Shown in pieces: positions 6,327-6,382 of a stretch of DNA of 6,382 bases (position 1 is the stretch's first letter; every line of letters starts with the position of its first letter). The notes under the pieces are model-generated. The model saw nothing but the letters and a program-made list of their open reading frames with translations, was not told the DNA's origin and did not search any database. The translations under genes and the position numbers were made by a program. This DNA is from Fusobacterium_C sp036516095. GTDB lineage: Bacteria; Fusobacteriota; Fusobacteriia; Fusobacteriales; Fusobacteriaceae. Location of the stretch: assembly GCF_036516095.1 (NCBI RefSeq), contig NZ_DATBUM010000192.1, positions 1 to 6,382 of the forward strand, in the 5' to 3' direction.

Positions 6327-6382
6327 TCTTCTTATGGCATATTAAAATAACAAATATCCCTTAAATCCATAATCTCAAATTA

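Noticed and set aside
6339..6344. TAATAT on the minus strand as a -10 box for the leader, which would start RNA just before the long hairpin
   Set aside because: The position is attractive, but no -35 box resembling TTGACA lies 16-18 bases upstream and no extended -10 is present.
6332..6370. 12-codon ORF at the right edge (MDLRDICYFNMP)
   Set aside because: No ribosome site is visible ahead of the ATG, and the 5' context is cut by the window edge, so it cannot be supported.

Overview
The window is AT-rich and reads as one tightly packed operon on the minus strand, so it runs from right to left. The gene set is topoisomerase III, a small adenine-type DNA methylase, a coiled-coil protein, then a primase fused to the front of a very large ArdC-like/helicase-type protein. 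This is the DNA-processing block of a Tn1549/CTn-type integrative and conjugative element (ICE) from a low-GC Bacillota, probably a clostridial or Lachnospiraceae-like host. Strong AAGGAGG-type ribosome sites and AT-biased codons fit that. No integrase, relaxase, mating-pore gene or element end is visible. The host call is inference.

Right edge (6109-6382): an untranslated leader for topB. In minus-strand order it holds a long imperfect hairpin, a 23-codon leader ORF whose ribosome site lies in the foot of that hairpin, a small hairpin over the end of the leader ORF, and an intrinsic terminator whose U-tract ends 20 nt before the topB start. No promoter fits between terminator and gene, so the operon appears to be transcribed by reading through a conditional terminator.

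6108-3009: topB (575 aa), a methylase (183 aa) overlapping topB by 8 nt, and a 260-aa helical Lys/Glu-rich protein resembling DUF6674.

3012-1: although it may look poor in genes, the left half is one uninterrupted minus-strand frame of 1004 codons that leaves the window without a stop. Its N-terminus is a primase-polymerase (AEP fold, NrS-1-polymerase-like). From residue 342 it continues as the ArdC-like front part of the giant ICE helicase/methylase proteins, followed by a polar linker and another conserved ICE-helicase segment. Two things stand out. A near-perfect ribosome site and ATG sit in frame at the primase/ArdC junction. Inside the linker, in the +1 frame, lies a complete 152-codon gene with its own ribosome site that I recognise as TnpV-like (Tn4451 family). 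Its stop codon overlaps an in-frame ATG of the host gene (TAATG). One DNA stretch may therefore yield the full fusion, a primase-less form, a nested TnpV protein and possibly a re-initiated C-terminal form.

Likely joint role: topoisomerase, primase and the helicase-like protein process or copy element DNA after transfer; the methylase may protect it; the coiled-coil protein is of unknown function. All family assignments are from memory of motifs, not from a search.
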